Both the position numbers and the translations under genes were made by a program. This document shows, one piece after another, positions 26,363-34,603 of a stretch of 64,000 bases of DNA. The notes beneath the pieces are model-generated. The model was not told the origin of the DNA. It saw only the letters and a list, made by a program, of their open reading frames with translations, and searched no databases. The number at the start of each line of letters is the position of its first letter. Positions within the stretch are counted from its first letter, which is position 1. The DNA comes from Ravibacter sp037191015 (GTDB lineage Bacteria > Bacteroidota > Bacteroidia > Cytophagales > Spirosomataceae): positions 310,001 through 374,000 of the forward strand of contig JBBCKD010000001.1 in the NCBI GenBank assembly GCA_037191015.1. Reading direction: 5' to 3'.

Positions 26363-26480
26363 GTTGCCTGGTAGAGAATTATCCGATATCTGCCGCAGGT
26401 GGTATACATAATATGGGGTAAAGGTTCTTAACTTTACGGTCATTCCTGACTACTTAATTTTAAACCTTGATCCTTTTACT
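26363..26480. promoter_or_regulatory. Promoter-leader region duplicated from upstream of the Gfo/Idh/MocA gene
   Basis: The segment 26424-26480 resembles 27864-27908: both carry GTTCTTAA followed by an AT-rich -7-like box (TAACTTTA at 26429-26436, TAAATTTG at 27871-27878), then TTTAAACCTT shortly before an ATG. The second copy matches the -7 consensus TAnnTTTG exactly; the first differs at the last base. No gene lies in the first 118 bp of the gap. Confidence 0.5.
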
Positions 26481-26567
26481 ATGAATACCTTTTGCCCGGG
26501 AAAACCCGGATCCCTAAAAATAATTTTCAAGAAAACCGGAGCTGTTCTCCCTGAAATTATAAGATGA
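26481..26567 (+). pseudogene. 28-codon remnant or leader ORF related to the oxidoreductase N-terminus
   Basis: The frame ATG 26481 to TGA 26565-26567 encodes MNTFCPGKPG and then SLKIIFKKTGAVLPEIIR. It lines up with the start of the downstream oxidoreductase (MNTFHPENPDTRRTFLKKTG) without gaps, at both codon and base level, including the FKKTGA/LKKTGA segment. The twin-arginine pair is lost (LK in place of RR). Its stop overlaps the ATG of the MFS gene (ATGA), so it could serve as a coupled leader peptide even though it began as a truncated gene copy. Confidence 0.6.
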
Positions 26568-27856
26568 GCAGCGCTAACAAACGCAGCATCAGAGCGATCA
26601 TCAGCGGTTCCCTCGCAAATCTCCTGGTGTGGTACGACTGGTATATCTATTCGGCATTTGCTATTTATTTTTCGGCTTCCTTTTTTCCGCATGGCAGCCA
26701 GACGGTCCAGCTTCTGCAGACGGCCGGTGTCTTTGCATTGGGCTTTTTTATGCGCCCGGTAGGCGGATGGGTGCTGGGAAGCTTTGCCGACCGGTTCGGT
26801 CGCCGGAAGTCGATGCTGTTGTCCGTATATCTTATGTCGTTTGGTTCTATCCTGATCGCCATAACGCCTGCATACAGCAAGATCGGGGTATACGCACCTG
26901 TTCTGCTGCTTCTGGGCAGGCTTATCCAGGGATTGAGCATAGGCGGAGGAACAGGGATCTCTACCGCCTATTTGACCGAGATGTCTCCTCCTCACAGAAG
27001 GGGATTTTACGCCAGTTTCCAGTACGCTACGCTCGTCGGAGGCCAGATACTGGCGTTGGGCCTGCTCATTGTGCTGCAAAAATTTGTGCTGAGCGATGAG
27101 GAGCTTCACGACTGGGGCTGGCGGATACCTTTTGTCATCGGCAGCGTTCTTACGCTCGGCATGTTTTACCTGAATGATAACATTCACGAGACGAAGGCGT
27201 ACCAGGCAGCAAGCGCGAAGACTGCTGAGAAAAAAGGGATCTGGTCGCAGCTGATCAGGCATCCGAAGGCTATTATGATGGTAGTCGGGCTTACCATGGG
27301 CGGAACGCTCGCATTTTACACGGCTATCATTTACATGCAGAAATACCTGGTCAATACCGTAGGGGTTTCCAAGGAAGATTCCACCCTGATCACGTTCGTA
27401 GGCTTGTCGGTTTTTGCACTGGTACAGCCCCTTTTCGGAGCGCTTTCCGACCGGATCGGACGCCGTCCCCTGCTGATCGCCTTCGGTGTATTGGGGGTAT
27501 GTACGACCATACCGTTGATGACGGCAATCAGCAATGCCGCGTCTAACTGGGAGATATTCGGCTTACTTGTGGCATACCTGCTGATCCTCAGTATGTATTC
27601 GAGCATCAGCGTGGTGGTAAAAGCAGAGATATTCCCGGCCGAGATCCGGGTGATAGGAGTCGGGCTGCCGCATGCCATTACTGTCGCGGTGTTCGGCGGA
27701 TCGGCAGAGTATATTGCGTTATGGCTCAAAAATATCGGCCATGAAATGTGGTTTTACTGGTACATTACCATAGCGATTTTTATTTCACTCCTGATGTTTG
27801 TCTTCATGAAGGATACGAGGACAAATAATAAAATGGCGGGTGAACCGCATGGTTAA
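26564..27856 (+). CDS. MFS transporter (metabolite:H+ symporter type)
   Basis: 430 residues with about 12 membrane segments. The N-terminus NLLVWYDWYIYSAFAIYFSASFFP, the loop FADRFGRRKSML and the second-half loop ALSDRIGRRPLL are the signatures of the MHS subfamily (alpha-ketoglutarate, shikimate and proline/betaine permeases). It probably takes up an organic acid or sugar acid across the inner membrane by proton symport. Its ATG overlaps the TGA of a 28-codon leader. It is followed after 52 nt by a Gfo/Idh/MocA oxidoreductase with its own promoter-like box, suggesting a transport-plus-oxidation pair. Confidence 0.9.
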   Translation: MSSANKRSIRAIISGSLANLLVWYDWYIYSAFAIYFSASFFPHGSQTVQLLQTAGVFALGFFMRPVGGWVLGSFADRFGRRKSMLLSVYLMSFGSILIAITPAYSKIGVYAPVLLLLGRLIQGLSIGGGTGISTAYLTEMSPPHRRGFYASFQYATLVGGQILALGLLIVLQKFVLSDEELHDWGWRIPFVIGSVLTLGMFYLNDNIHETKAYQAASAKTAEKKGIWSQLIRHPKAIMMVVGLTMGGTLAFYTAIIYMQKYLVNTVGVSKEDSTLITFVGLSVFALVQPLFGALSDRIGRRPLLIAFGVLGVCTTIPLMTAISNAASNWEIFGLLVAYLLILSMYSSISVVVKAEIFPAEIRVIGVGLPHAITVAVFGGSAEYIALWLKNIGHEMWFYWYITIAIFISLLMFVFMKDTRTNNKMAGEPHG

Positions 27857-27870
27857 AAGATATGTGTTCT

Positions 27871-27878
27871 TAAATTTG
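27871..27878 (+). promoter_or_regulatory. -7 element ahead of the Gfo/Idh/MocA gene
   Basis: TAAATTTG fits the TAnnTTTG consensus exactly, 30 bp before the ATG at 27909. No good -33 TTTG is seen at 19-21 bp upstream. A related box lies in the duplicated copy at 26429-26436. Confidence 0.35.
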
Positions 27879-27908
27879 TGGTTATTCTTTAAACCTTAAC
27901 CATTCCTT

Positions 27909-29216
27909 ATGAACACTTTTCACCCTGAAAATCCGGATACCCGGAGGACGTTTTTAAAGAAAACAGGAGCTACCGTCCTGGGGACAGCTTTGATAGGTCT
28001 CGATACCTTTGCCGGTCCGGCATTCGGAGAAAATAAAAATAACGTGCTGAAAGTAGGCCTCGTCGGATGCGGCGGCCGGGGTACCGGCGCGGCCCTGCAG
28101 GCACTGAAGGCCGATCCCGGCGTTCATATTACCGCGCTGGGCGACGTCTTCGAAGATAAGCTCAACCAGTCCTTAGCCACCCTTCAAAAGACCGGTGGGG
28201 ACCGTGTAAAGGTTGACAATGCACACCGGTTTATCGGATTTGACTCCTATCAGAAAGTGATTGATTCCGGTGTGGACGTAGTGCTCCTGGCCGCTCCGCC
28301 GTATGCGAGGCCGGCTCACCTGGCAGCCGCTATCAAAGCCGGGAAGCATGCTTTTGCCGAAAAACCGGTAGCCGTAGACGCGCCGGGCGTACGCAGTATC
28401 CTGGCTTCTGCAAAGCTGGCGAAAGAGAAAAACCTGTCGCTGGTAAGCGGATTCTGTTTTCGATATGATAAAGCGAACCGCGAAACTTTCGGCCGGGTTC
28501 TCAATGGCGCAGTCGGCGATATCCGCGCTGTGACGACTTACCGCTATGGCGGGGAATTGTGGTCGTTTCCCAGGCAGGCCGGCTGGACAGACATGGAGTA
28601 CCAGCTTCGTAACTGGTATTACTATCACTGGCTTTCGGGCGATTTCATAACTGAAGTATCGGTGCATAGCCTCGATATGATGGCCTGGGTATTGGGCGAC
28701 CGTACCCCCATAAAAGCGATCGGGATAGGAGGCCGCCAGAAGCGTACCGATCCTTTGTTCGGGAATATTTACGATCATTTTGCCGTTGAGTACGAATATG
28801 CCGACGGCGTTAAAGGCTATAATTATTGTCGTCAGCACCTGGGCTGTCCCGGCAGGAATACCGTAGAAGTGTTTGGTGCGGACGGGAAGGCCGATGTAGC
28901 TATTTACAAACATTATAAGATTTCCGGCAAAAATCCATGGGAGTTCCAGGGCAAAAGCAACGTGATGCACCAGGCGGAGCAGGATGAATTCTTTGCCTCG
29001 ATACGAAGCGGGAAACCGATTAACGACGGCGTATGGATGGCCAACAGCACAATGCTGGGTATCCTGGGACGTATGGTGGCGTACAGCGGGCAGGAGATCA
29101 CCTGGGAAGACGCGATCAATTCGGATATCTCGATAGGCCCGAAATACGAAGACTACAGCTGGGATCTGAAATGGCCGGTTTCGGAGGTGCCTATTCCGGG
29201 GATAACGAAGGTGTAG
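27909..29216 (+). CDS. Gfo/Idh/MocA family oxidoreductase, Tat-exported
   Basis: 435 residues. The N-terminus carries a twin-arginine signal (RRTFLKKTGATVLGTALIGL, about 12-31). The Rossmann fold follows (VGLVGCGGRGTGAALQALK), with the EKP motif at HAFAEKPVAV and a C-terminal alpha/beta domain (EVSVHSLDMMAWVLGD). These enzymes oxidise or reduce sugars with NAD(P); periplasmic members with tightly bound cofactor take part in 3-keto-glycoside chemistry or epimerisation. The neighbour is an MFS permease, and a strong terminator follows at 29261-29299. Confidence 0.9.
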   Translation: MNTFHPENPDTRRTFLKKTGATVLGTALIGLDTFAGPAFGENKNNVLKVGLVGCGGRGTGAALQALKADPGVHITALGDVFEDKLNQSLATLQKTGGDRVKVDNAHRFIGFDSYQKVIDSGVDVVLLAAPPYARPAHLAAAIKAGKHAFAEKPVAVDAPGVRSILASAKLAKEKNLSLVSGFCFRYDKANRETFGRVLNGAVGDIRAVTTYRYGGELWSFPRQAGWTDMEYQLRNWYYYHWLSGDFITEVSVHSLDMMAWVLGDRTPIKAIGIGGRQKRTDPLFGNIYDHFAVEYEYADGVKGYNYCRQHLGCPGRNTVEVFGADGKADVAIYKHYKISGKNPWEFQGKSNVMHQAEQDEFFASIRSGKPINDGVWMANSTMLGILGRMVAYSGQEITWEDAINSDISIGPKYEDYSWDLKWPVSEVPIPGITKV

Positions 29217-29260
29217 GGGTTAAGTCATATTTACCGGTACTGGCTTTAGGTTGTCGGGTA

Positions 29261-29299
29261 AAAAAAGGAGAGGGCAGATTATTCGCCCTCTCCTTTTTT
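29261..29299 (+). terminator. Intrinsic terminator after the MFS/Gfo-Idh-MocA unit
   Basis: A 15-bp perfect inverted repeat (29261-29275 with 29285-29299) with a GC-rich core GGAGAGGGC and flanking A6/T6 forms a long hairpin with a 9-nt loop and T-run. The A-tract lets it act on both strands, and it insulates PUL-C from the upstream genes. The remaining bases to 29456 hold nothing recognisable apart from the presumed sigma promoter. Confidence 0.9.
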
Positions 29300-29456
29300 A
29301 TGCTCCTGCTGTTTTCTGACAGCATGCGGCAATTATTTTGTGGTACGATTCCATAATGAAATTGTAATTAGATAAGGGTTTTAGGTATGGCAATGTGTCT
29401 GATAGGAAAATGTTCAAAAAGGAGACTCGGCTCATTTCTCAATTCCCGGATACACT

Positions 29457-30101
29457 ATGGCAGAAGAAAACAGGAATAAGCAATCCGCCGGCAAAAGTGA
29501 ACACTTAGCCGGTGAGCGGCCGGTTACGGATAACGAGTCGACTATGGTTGATAACGAACGCTTTATCAGGCATGCTTTTGACCAGGATCCCAAGCTGGGT
29601 TGCGAGCTGCTGTTCAGAAACTATTATACATCGCTTTGCAGTCATGCTGTGCGGTTTCTTGCTTCACCGGCTATTGCGGAAGATCTCGTCGCGGAAGTTT
29701 TCTGTGATTTTTACGAAGAAAATATATTCATGGATATCAATACTTCTTACAGGTCCTATCTGTACAAGACCGTCAGGCACAGGGCTTTTAATTACCTGAG
29801 ACAGGCGCTGCGCCGTGATACAGGCCTCGAGGAGGTATCTTACTGCAGCACTCCCGAAAGCCAGCAGCCTGATGCAATGGCACACTACGAAGAGCTGCGG
29901 CGGGACGTTGAGGCGGCTATCCAGGGCCTGCCCCTGCACAGGAGAAAGATCTACCTGATGAACCGTTTCGAAGGAAAGCGGTACCAGGAAATCGCCGATG
30001 AGCTGAGCATTTCGGTTCGCACCGTAGAAGTACAGATTCGCCAGGCGAGTCACCACCTGAGAGATGTATTAAAGGAAAAATGGGCTGTACTGGATCAATA
30101 A
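29457..30101 (+). CDS. ECF RNA polymerase sigma factor (PUL-C)
   Basis: 214 residues. A charged 30-residue N-terminal extension precedes region 2 (about 45-110: CELLFRNYYTSLCSHAVRFL, AEDLVAEVFCDFYEE) and region 4 (about 155-205: LPLHRRKIYLMNRFEGKRYQEIADELSISVRTVEVQI). Unlike the other three sigma factors here it has no hydrophobic C-terminal tail and ends in KEKWAVLDQ. The start could be the downstream ATG of MVDNERFIRHAF (29545). It is followed by its FecR partner after 55 nt. Confidence 0.93.
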   Translation: MAEENRNKQSAGKSEHLAGERPVTDNESTMVDNERFIRHAFDQDPKLGCELLFRNYYTSLCSHAVRFLASPAIAEDLVAEVFCDFYEENIFMDINTSYRSYLYKTVRHRAFNYLRQALRRDTGLEEVSYCSTPESQQPDAMAHYEELRRDVEAAIQGLPLHRRKIYLMNRFEGKRYQEIADELSISVRTVEVQIRQASHHLRDVLKEKWAVLDQ

Positions 30102-30156
30102 GACCCCCGGAGTGTTCCGGCCGTTCACTAATGTCAGCTATTAAGGAGCAACAGCA

Positions 30157-31182
30157 ATGAGGATTACTTTTAGCAAACAGCGCATTTTTGATTATTTCGA
30201 CGGAAAGGTAACTCCCCTGGAAGCAAAGCAGATAGAAGAATGGCTGGAAGACCGGGAGAACGAGGAACGGTTTTATGTCTGGCTGCACGAATGGGAGCTG
30301 GAGCGTTTACAGTATACGCCTGATCAGGACCGGGGCATCAGGAAGCTGAGGAGCTTTCTTGATAAAAAAGAGCGGACCTGTGCGGACGGGGCGCAGCCGA
30401 CCGGAAGCTATCAAGGTAGCCGGTCTCAAAGGAGGGCGCGGATATGGTACAGGGTGGCAGGGTGCGCTGCCGTGGTGATACTCCTCCTGGCGGTTACCGT
30501 TCCTTTCTATCATAAGTTTACTAATGTAACCTATACAACGGGATACGGTGAAACGAGATCGCTGCTCCTTCCCGACGGAAGCTCGGTTGTGCTGAATGCC
30601 AATACGTCGCTTCAGCTACCCCGGTTCGGTTTTGGAAATAATACCAGGGAGGTAGTGCTGCACGGCGAAGCATTGTTTTCGGTGGTCCATATGGACGGGG
30701 ACCGGAAGTTTGTTGTGAAAACTTCAAACGCGGCTGAGGTCGTCGTGCTCGGTACTGAGTTCAGCGTATTTGCGCGTTCGAGAGGCACTCGTGTGAAGCT
30801 GAACAAAGGCAAGGTAGAGCTGCGGTACCAGGGGGCAGACCGGCAGTTCAGCCAGGTTGTGCTGGCTCCGGGCGACCAGGTTACGCTCGACCCTGGCGGG
30901 GGTATGGTATTCGAAGAAGTGGCGAAGGCTGAGACTTCAGGCAGTTGGGTGGCCCGGCAGTTCAGGTTCGAAAAAACGCCGCTTTCTGAAATATTGCAAA
31001 TGCTGTCTGAAAACTATGACCTGACGGTAAGCCTTGAAAAAGACGAGTTGGGAACGTTGTCCCTGACCGGCACCTACGAAGCAAACCGGGGCGAAGAGCT
31101 CCTCCTGACGGTAGCGGAAGTGCTGGATCTGGATGTGAAGAAGGAAAAGGAAAAATACAGGCTGGTTTCTAAATCCGAATAA
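30157..31182 (+). CDS. FecR-family anti-sigma factor (PUL-C)
   Basis: 341 residues. A cytoplasmic sigma-binding region lies at 1-90, a membrane segment at about 97-118 (RVAGCAAVVILLLAVTVPFY), the periplasmic FecR domain at about 125-235 (LPDGSSVVLNANTSLQLP, GEALFSV, VLGTEFSVFA) and a C-terminal DUF4974 region at about 270-335 (FEKTPLSEILQMLSENYDL). It should relay the state of the SusC transporter encoded 18 nt downstream to the sigma factor encoded just upstream. Confidence 0.94.
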   Translation: MRITFSKQRIFDYFDGKVTPLEAKQIEEWLEDRENEERFYVWLHEWELERLQYTPDQDRGIRKLRSFLDKKERTCADGAQPTGSYQGSRSQRRARIWYRVAGCAAVVILLLAVTVPFYHKFTNVTYTTGYGETRSLLLPDGSSVVLNANTSLQLPRFGFGNNTREVVLHGEALFSVVHMDGDRKFVVKTSNAAEVVVLGTEFSVFARSRGTRVKLNKGKVELRYQGADRQFSQVVLAPGDQVTLDPGGGMVFEEVAKAETSGSWVARQFRFEKTPLSEILQMLSENYDLTVSLEKDELGTLSLTGTYEANRGEELLLTVAEVLDLDVKKEKEKYRLVSKSE

Positions 31183-31200
31183 TCAAATAATAATCCTAAT

Positions 31201-34200
31201 ATGATGCAATCAGATTTACTAAAAGTAAGGGTCATCGCTATGACTCTGACGATTGTGCTGCTTCTGAGTGGTATTTCCCGGTCTGAATCATCCGTGCAGA
31301 GTAGCCGGCCTTCTCATTTTCCGGCCTCGCCGGAAAATACGCGCGAGCTGGCAGAAGTTCTCAACGAGCTGAAGGGGCGCTATAAGGTGCATATTCTCTA
31401 TAACGACCAACAGGTAGAAGGCCTTGGCGTCAGGGTCGACAGGCTGGATTACTCGGCAGGGATCGAGCAGAATCTCCGCGCCATCCTTTCGGATACCGGG
31501 TTGAAGTACAGGAAGGCCAAGGGCAACTCCTATCTCATTACGGGTAAGCGTATAGAGCAGAAGGTAGCGGTGCTTACCGAACAGGAGGCCGGCGATGCCA
31601 GACCTGAGGAAAGTCCGCAAACAACACATCCGGAAATAGTCCAGCAGGTCGTAAAAGGGGTAGTCCGCGATGAAAAAGGGGAGTTGTTGCCGGGAGTGAG
31701 TATCCTGGTCAAAGGCTCCCAGGCGGGAACCATTACCGATGGAGAAGGGCGTTTTTCGGTGAGCGTGCCTAACGGCAATGCAGTGCTTGTGTTTTCTTTT
31801 GTCGGGTATATAAGCCAGGAGACGACGGTAGGCAACCGTACCAACCTGGAGATATCGTTGGAGGTAGACGAGAAGGCACTTGAAGAAGTGATTGTGGTAG
31901 GATATGGCGAACAGAAAAAGGTAAATCTTACCGGATCTGTCTCCACCATCTCGGCAGACGAGCTTGTAAAAAGGCCTGCGCCGAATGCCCAGAACCTTCT
32001 GCAAGGGAAGGTGCCCGGGCTGCAGGTGGTGCAGAATTCCGGGCAGCCCGGAGACGACGGTGCGGTCATGACGATCCGCGGAATGGGAACTTTCAGCGCT
32101 GTAGGAAACGCCCCGCTGGTCCTTATCGACGGGATTGTAGGAGATATGACCAACCTGAATGCCGACAATATAGAATCGGTGTCGGTGCTGAAAGATGCCG
32201 CCTCATCTTCTATTTACGGCGCAAGGGCAGCCAATGGCGTTATTCTCATCACTACCAAGAAAGGGGCCGCCGGTTCGTTTAACCTCGACTACCGTGCAGA
32301 TTTCCAGCTTCATCAGCCGACGGCTCTTCCCGAGCTGGTGACCAATTCGGCCGATTACATGGAGTACTGGAATACCGCCCGGACAAGGGCTAACCAGGCG
32401 GCTCTTTTTACCCGGCAGGAAATAGATGCCTACCGGACTGCCACCGACCGGGAGCGCTATCCCAACTTTGATTGGGTCAGGCACATGGTGGGAAATGCGG
32501 CCTCTCAGAACCACTATCTGTCTGCCAACGGCGGCGGCGACAAAACTACCTATAACCTTGCGCTGGGCTACCTTGGTCAGGACGGTATTGTGACCGGTCA
32601 TGATTTCAAACGGTACAATTTCAATCTTAACCTCGATTCAAAGGTCAACAACGTCGTAAGCATAGGCGGCAGAATTGCATGGACGAGGAAAATTGTCGAT
32701 GAACCCACCTATACCGACGACAACTTTATGCTGACGATTTATTCCCGGAACCCGACTACTTCCGTTTACCTGCCCGACGGAAGCGGGCGTTTTGCAGGAA
32801 ATTACCGGCAAGGGATTCCTTCCAACAGGAACCCCCTCTCCATACTGGCCAGCGGCGGCACCACCTTCGAGAAGAACAACCTGGCTGCCCAGACTTACCT
32901 GGATGTCAACATTCTCAAAAATCTCAAATGGAGCGTCAAGGGTGCGGTGAATTTTGTGAGCGACTTTTCAAAGCTGGTAGATCATCCTGTAGACGTATAT
33001 TTTTTCTCCGACGGACAATATCAGAACAACGGGGTTTCGACCACGCTGGGCGTGCGCGACAACTTTAATGCGTCTTTGCTTACTACGGTTTACTCTACCC
33101 TTCATTACAGCAGGGATTTTACAGGCGGGCATTCGCTCGAGGCGCTTGCCGGGTACAACCAGGAGTCGTTTGTAAACCGCTTTTTACAGGGGTCGAGAGT
33201 TTCGTATCCTTCCAACGGACTTACAGAAATTGACGGAGGCTCGGTCAACGGGCAGGCTACGACCGGTACTTCCTATGAATGGGCTATCCGGTCTTTTTTC
33301 GGAAGGCTGGGATACAACTTTAAAGAGAAATACCTGCTTGAGGCGAATTTCAGGTACGACGGCACTTCCAGGCTGCACAGCAGCAGCCGTTGGGGAGGAT
33401 TCCCTTCCGTTTCGGCGGGCTGGAGGATTTCCAACGAAGAATTCCTGAAAGGGAGCAACTGGCTGCACAATCTGAAGGTCCGCGCTTCGTGGGGAAAGCT
33501 GGGCAACCAGAACATCGACTACTATCCCTACCAGGACATCCTGTCGGTTTCTACCTATCCTTTCGCCACCCTGGAGCAGGGAGTGGTGCAGACCCGGCTT
33601 ACCGATAAAAACCTGAGATGGGAAACCACCACGCTGACCGACCTCGGCCTGGATTTCTCTCTTTTCAACGGAAAGCTTTCGGGAACCTTTGATCTGTACA
33701 GGAAGATCACGGATGACATTTTGTATAACATCGAAATTCCGCTGAGTATCGGTCTGGACGCGCCTACGGTCAATTTTGCTAAAATGGAGAACAAAGGCTT
33801 CGAGCTTGAACTGAGCCATACCAACCGGCTGGGAGGGTTAAAATATACGGTTCACGGTAACTTTTCGACCAACCGCAACAAGGTGCTGAAAGTAAGGGCT
33901 CCTTTTTATGACACCAACAACACCATCCAGGAGGGGCTCCCGTGGATGTCGAACTACATGGTGGAGTGGATCGGCATTTTCCAGTCGCAGGAAGATATAG
34001 ACAACAGCCCGGTGCACCCGTTCAATCCCAAACCGGGCGACCTGAAATTCAAAGATCAGAACAACGACGGCGTGATCAATGCCGACGACCGCGTGGTAGT
34101 CGATGGCGCCTACCCCGACTTCTACTACGGGGGAGGCCTCAACCTTTCGTGGAAGCAGTTTGACTTGTCTGCTTTCTTCCAGGGCCTGGAAGGTATGAAG

Positions 34201-34599
34201 TTTTTTGTTGACCGCTGGGGGACCGTCCCTTTTACCCAGGGCTCTGCTCCCACGCTTGAATTTGCCGAAAATGCCTGGACCGAAGAAAACAAGACCGATA
34301 AATATCCTGCCATGTACCAGGACGGGTACGGCCCGGTTACAGGTACCCGGTCGACCTTCTTTCTCCAGGATGCCTCCTACCTGAGGCTGAAAAATCTTGT
34401 CATCGGGTACACGCTGCCGGCAGTCCTGGCGAGGAAGGTAAAAATGAAAAGCCTCAGGATTTATGTTTCAGGCGATAACCTGCTGACTTTCACGAAGTAT
34501 CCCGGTGCAGATCCCGAACGGCTCGGGGTAGGGCGGCAGCGGTTTGCGACCTATCCGCAGGTAAAAATATTATCAGCCGGGTTAAACGTAAGATTCTAA
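31201..34599 (+). CDS. SusC/RagA TonB-dependent transporter with STN domain (PUL-C)
   Basis: 1132 residues. Signal segment about 10-28; STN domain about 47-115 (ELAEVLNELKGRYKVHILYN); carboxypeptidase-D-like domain about 150-225 (GELLPGVSILVKGSQAGTIT); TonB-box region EEVIVVGYGEQKKVNLTGSV from about 234; then plug and barrel ending LNVRF. It is the importer of the PUL-C glycan. Start 31201 or the next codon 31204 are both possible. It lies 18 nt after fecR and 4 nt before susD, so the genes are co-transcribed. Confidence 0.95.
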   Translation: MMQSDLLKVRVIAMTLTIVLLLSGISRSESSVQSSRPSHFPASPENTRELAEVLNELKGRYKVHILYNDQQVEGLGVRVDRLDYSAGIEQNLRAILSDTGLKYRKAKGNSYLITGKRIEQKVAVLTEQEAGDARPEESPQTTHPEIVQQVVKGVVRDEKGELLPGVSILVKGSQAGTITDGEGRFSVSVPNGNAVLVFSFVGYISQETTVGNRTNLEISLEVDEKALEEVIVVGYGEQKKVNLTGSVSTISADELVKRPAPNAQNLLQGKVPGLQVVQNSGQPGDDGAVMTIRGMGTFSAVGNAPLVLIDGIVGDMTNLNADNIESVSVLKDAASSSIYGARAANGVILITTKKGAAGSFNLDYRADFQLHQPTALPELVTNSADYMEYWNTARTRANQAALFTRQEIDAYRTATDRERYPNFDWVRHMVGNAASQNHYLSANGGGDKTTYNLALGYLGQDGIVTGHDFKRYNFNLNLDSKVNNVVSIGGRIAWTRKIVDEPTYTDDNFMLTIYSRNPTTSVYLPDGSGRFAGNYRQGIPSNRNPLSILASGGTTFEKNNLAAQTYLDVNILKNLKWSVKGAVNFVSDFSKLVDHPVDVYFFSDGQYQNNGVSTTLGVRDNFNASLLTTVYSTLHYSRDFTGGHSLEALAGYNQESFVNRFLQGSRVSYPSNGLTEIDGGSVNGQATTGTSYEWAIRSFFGRLGYNFKEKYLLEANFRYDGTSRLHSSSRWGGFPSVSAGWRISNEEFLKGSNWLHNLKVRASWGKLGNQNIDYYPYQDILSVSTYPFATLEQGVVQTRLTDKNLRWETTTLTDLGLDFSLFNGKLSGTFDLYRKITDDILYNIEIPLSIGLDAPTVNFAKMENKGFELELSHTNRLGGLKYTVHGNFSTNRNKVLKVRAPFYDTNNTIQEGLPWMSNYMVEWIGIFQSQEDIDNSPVHPFNPKPGDLKFKDQNNDGVINADDRVVVDGAYPDFYYGGGLNLSWKQFDLSAFFQGLEGMKFFVDRWGTVPFTQGSAPTLEFAENAWTEENKTDKYPAMYQDGYGPVTGTRSTFFLQDASYLRLKNLVIGYTLPAVLARKVKMKSLRIYVSGDNLLTFTKYPGADPERLGVGRQRFATYPQVKILSAGLNVRF

Positions 34600-34603
34600 T
34601 TTC

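Noticed and set aside
26450..27262. 270-codon minus-strand frame rich in Arg, Gln and His
   Set aside because: It is a shadow of the MFS gene; the basic, low-hydrophobicity composition is what the complement of membrane-segment codons gives.
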